Assembly (NCBI GenBank): GCA_034003585.1
Contig: JAVEYH010000017.1
Coordinates: 1-42,014 of the forward strand
Source of the DNA: JAPXSY01 sp034003585
GTDB lineage: Bacteria > Verrucomicrobiota > Kiritimatiellia > RFP12 > UBA1067
Reading direction: 5' to 3'
DNA: 42,014 nt
The notes below the pieces were generated by a model. That model made no database searches and was not told the origin of the DNA. It saw nothing but the letters and a program-made list of their open reading frames with translations. The translations under genes and the position numbers were made by a program. Every line of letters begins with the position of its first letter. The stretch's first letter is position 1. Of the stretch, positions 40,172 to 42,014 are shown piece by piece.

Positions 40172-41215
40172 GTGAAAACGCTCTCGAACTGGATACAGGC
40201 GCCCCCTCAGATTCCCCTCGCTACGGTCTGGTTGCTCAACGATCTTGCCGAATACCGTGGCAAGCAGGATCTCTTTACACGCCTGGCCCCTCAGAAACTC
40301 GAGAAACTGCGCGAACACGCGTTGATCGAAAGCGCCGTCGCCTCCAACCGCATCGAAGGCGTCGAGATCGACCAGAAGCGCGTCGGAACCGTTATCTTCG
40401 GCAAAAGCCACCTCCAGGACCGCAACGAAGAGGAGGTCCGCGGATACCAGTCAGCCTTGTCATGGATACACACGACTCACGCATCGCTCCCCTTTTCCCC
40501 CGAAACCGTTTTACGGTTGCACGCCATGACCCGACCCGACACCTGGGATGCCGGCGCGTTCAAGAAGGATGACGGAGAGATCATCGAGAAACATGCCGAC
40601 GGCCGCGTGACCGTACGCTTCCGTCCCGTGAGCGCCAAGGAGACGCCCGAAGCCGTCCGCAGGCTCTGCGAACTCTCCGAGCGCATCCTGCTGGAGAAAC
40701 AGGTGCCCCCGCTGATCCTCTGGGCCGCCCAGAACCTGGACTTCCTTTGCATCCACCCGTTCCGCGACGGTAACGGCCGTGTCTCGCGTCTACTGCTCCT
40801 GCTTTCGCTTTATCGTCTGGGGTTCAGCGGTGGGCGCTACGTCAGCATCGAGCGCATCATCGAGCAGAGCAAGGATCGGTACTACGACACCCTCAAGACC
40901 GGCTCGCAGGGCTGGCACGACGGCAAGCACGAGCCGTGGCCGTATATCAACTTCCTGCTCTTCACCTTGAAGAATCTCTATCAGGAATTCGAGAGCCGTT
41001 ACGAGAACACGAAGCTGCCGCTTGGCGAGAAGACCGAAACCGTGCGCCAGGCCGTCGCCCGCTTCCGGGAGCCGTTCCACATCACCGAACTGCACAAGCA
41101 ATGCCCCGAGGTCAGCTTAGACATGATCCGCAAGGTGCTCAAGGAGATGCGCCAGAGCAAGGAAATCCAATGCCTCGGCCGCGGCAAGCAGGCCCTCTGG
41201 CGGAAGCTGAATTAG
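40172..41215 (+). CDS. Fic-family protein, likely AMP-transferase with N-terminal inhibitory helix
   Basis: 347 residues. The Fic core is HPFRDGNGR starting at His195, with the substrate-binding flap around 120-150. An N-terminal inhibitory motif S58-N-R-I-E-G63 matches the class II (S/T)xxxE(G/N) pattern whose Glu (E62) blocks the ATP site until displaced. The C-terminal 70 residues (from about GEKTETVRQAVARFREPFHITELHKQ) look like a winged helix. Class II Fic proteins AMPylate proteins and may self-regulate. The start is GTG at 40172 with GGAGAA upstream. Codon use is less GC-biased than the neighbours, and it lies in the accessory segment between an integrase remnant and tRNA-Gly. Confidence 0.92.
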   Translation: MKTLSNWIQAPPQIPLATVWLLNDLAEYRGKQDLFTRLAPQKLEKLREHALIESAVASNRIEGVEIDQKRVGTVIFGKSHLQDRNEEEVRGYQSALSWIHTTHASLPFSPETVLRLHAMTRPDTWDAGAFKKDDGEIIEKHADGRVTVRFRPVSAKETPEAVRRLCELSERILLEKQVPPLILWAAQNLDFLCIHPFRDGNGRVSRLLLLLSLYRLGFSGGRYVSIERIIEQSKDRYYDTLKTGSQGWHDGKHEPWPYINFLLFTLKNLYQEFESRYENTKLPLGEKTETVRQAVARFREPFHITELHKQCPEVSLDMIRKVLKEMRQSKEIQCLGRGKQALWRKLN

Positions 41216-41216
41216 G

Positions 41217-41253
41217 TATTACCCCATTTCATTGGGCACTGAATTGGGTAATA
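41217..41253. terminator. Inverted repeat between convergent Fic and unknown genes
   Basis: TATTACCC (41217-41224) and GGGTAATA (41246-41253) pair over 8 bp around a 21-nt loop. It overlaps the last codons of the convergent gene ending at 41229 and follows the Fic stop (41213-41215). Neighbouring GGTA/GGGTATT/GGGTACC copies to 41285 give a local repetitive AT-rich tract. Bidirectional termination is possible but lacks a clear T-run. Confidence 0.35.
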
Positions 41254-41738
41254 GGTAATCGATATGGGTATTTTATTGGGTACCGGTTGGCGCGCGACCA
41301 TTGCCATAGTGCTTGAGGCTCTTGCGCCCCGTAGACGTCGATCACGAAGCCAGCCTTTATCTCGTACGGAGTGGCCCACTCCGGTATCGACAGCTTGCCG
41401 GACGGCAACTCTTGGATCGCCGCCTTCAGGATGTAATAGGCCATCCCCCGGACAAAGCGGTTCGGTGGAACCGTCTCGATCTCAAGCTCGCAGGCATGCC
41501 TTAAAAAATGGACCTGCTGACCGTCCGGCGTGTACTCCAAAGAGGGGGGAAGCTCATTATGCTCGCGCTTGACCAGGCGGACCTTCTTACCCAGGAAGAA
41601 CAGAAACTTGCCCCTCGGATCTTCCGTTTCGGCCGCAGATGTGGTTTGCGGTACGGCCTTTTTAATCTCCGCCCGGTTCTTCTGTTCAACCGGGGACGAC
41701 CGGCCCGGCTTTGGACACTTTCTCGGCTTGTCGCTCAT
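41229..41738 (-). CDS. Unknown protein in accessory segment
   Basis: 169 residues, no signal peptide or membrane helix. The N-terminal 40 residues are charged and Pro/Ser rich (SDKPRKCPKPGRSSPVEQKN). The central part (GKFLFFLGKKVRLVKREHNELPPSLEYTPDGQQVHFLRHACELEIETVPPNRFVRGMAYYILKAAIQEL) looks like a small alpha/beta domain. The C-terminal end (RYPIKYPYRLPITQF) is encoded by a GGTA-rich repeat tract. I do not recognise the family. The ATG at 41738 has AAAGG upstream; an ATG at 41762 is an alternative. Convergent with the Fic gene, so not a simple antitoxin operon. Confidence 0.5.
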   Translation of the reverse strand: MSDKPRKCPKPGRSSPVEQKNRAEIKKAVPQTTSAAETEDPRGKFLFFLGKKVRLVKREHNELPPSLEYTPDGQQVHFLRHACELEIETVPPNRFVRGMAYYILKAAIQELPSGKLSIPEWATPYEIKAGFVIDVYGAQEPQALWQWSRANRYPIKYPYRLPITQFSAQ

Positions 41739-41864
41739 GAGTGCCCCGCCTTTCATAATCACACTGACGGGGAAAAGAATATCGAATCAGGAGCTTTAGA
41801 CACAAGCGGCACCGGGTTAACCCAAAGGGGACGCGTTATAAGATGGCTGTTTTTGCCATCCCAT

Positions 41865-41897
41865 AAAAAACATAAGCACCTGATTTACAGGTGCTTA
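41865..41897 (-). terminator. Rho-independent terminator of tRNA-Gly
   Basis: On the minus strand TAAGCACCTG (41897-41888) and CAGGTGCTTA (41882-41873) form a perfect 10-bp stem with a 5-nt loop, followed by TG and a run of six T (41870-41865). It begins 7 nt after the tRNA CCA end. Confidence 0.9.
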
Positions 41898-41903
41898 CGA
41901 AGA

Positions 41904-41977
41904 TGGAGCGGGCGATGGGAATCGAACCCACGTAAGAAGCTTGGGAAGCTCCTATTCTGCCATTGAATTACGCCCGC
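41904..41977 (-). tRNA. tRNA-Gly (anticodon CCC)
   Basis: The 74-nt gene folds into a full cloverleaf. The acceptor stem is GCGGGCG/CGCCCGC, the D arm ATTC-AATGGCA-GAAT, and the anticodon arm GGAGC-TTCCCAA-GCTTC with anticodon CCC. The T arm is GTGGG-TTCGATT-CCCAT. The discriminator base is U, as in bacterial tRNA-Gly, and the CCA end is encoded (41904-41906). A strong terminator follows; only 37 bp of upstream sequence are available. Confidence 0.95.
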
Positions 41978-42014
41978 ATCACGGAAAGCGCTTGGATCGT
42001 TTCGGCAAAAAACC

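Overview
The window is GC-rich, gene-dense bacterial DNA. It combines secreted glycoside hydrolases (GH106 and GH89 types), a DUF5107/TPR protein, a long DUF4175-like coiled-coil protein, AraC regulators beside sugar genes, and abundant small palindromic and heptameric repeats. I infer a free-living or gut-type member of the PVC superphylum (Kiritimatiellota/Lentisphaerota/Verrucomicrobiota-like). Ferrous iron uptake, radical-SAM heme synthesis of the siroheme (Ahb) type, an iron-sulfur flavoprotein and a QueG/RdhA-like reductase suggest low-oxygen or anaerobic life. The taxonomic call is inference from gene content, with no marker-gene support.

Left part (1-6773). On the minus strand lie the start of an FAD-dependent oxidoreductase (cut by the window edge), a decayed GH106 alpha-L-rhamnosidase, a secreted esterase carrying an in-frame 54-bp palindromic element, and feoB-feoA behind a good sigma-70-type promoter. 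On the plus strand, an orphan hisF overlaps an iron-sulfur flavoprotein gene.

Signalling block (6946-13142, minus strand). Four tightly packed genes encode a membrane histidine kinase, a single-domain response regulator, a receiver-PAS protein and a large hybrid kinase with two periplasmic solute-binding domains. None has a DNA-binding output domain.

Middle (13446-21348, minus strand). A likely operon encodes an endonuclease/exonuclease/phosphatase-family secreted enzyme, a DoxX-TIM-barrel fusion, an AraC regulator, a coiled-coil membrane protein and a beta-phosphoglucomutase-like HAD enzyme. Upstream of it is a DUF5107/TPR protein with its own promoter.

Carbohydrate/reductase locus (21535-29294). 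A GH89-like secreted hydrolase is translationally coupled to an unusual multidomain QueG/RdhA-like iron-sulfur protein, followed by a sodium:solute symporter and a convergent AraC gene. This is the most interesting candidate for a new catabolic system: import and reductive processing of a sugar-linked or modified substrate.

Right part (29369-42014). An RdgC-like gene is divergent from ahbC-ahbD (late siroheme-dependent heme synthesis). Then come a beta-lactamase-fold hydrolase, a three-gene membrane/secreted operon containing the DUF4175-like protein, and a less GC-rich accessory segment: an N-terminally truncated tyrosine recombinase, a Fic protein, an unknown gene and tRNA-Gly(CCC) with its terminator.

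Intergenic spaces are short (none over 300 bp). Several carry short GC hairpins plus 7-bp periodic repeats, a recurrent element of this genome.
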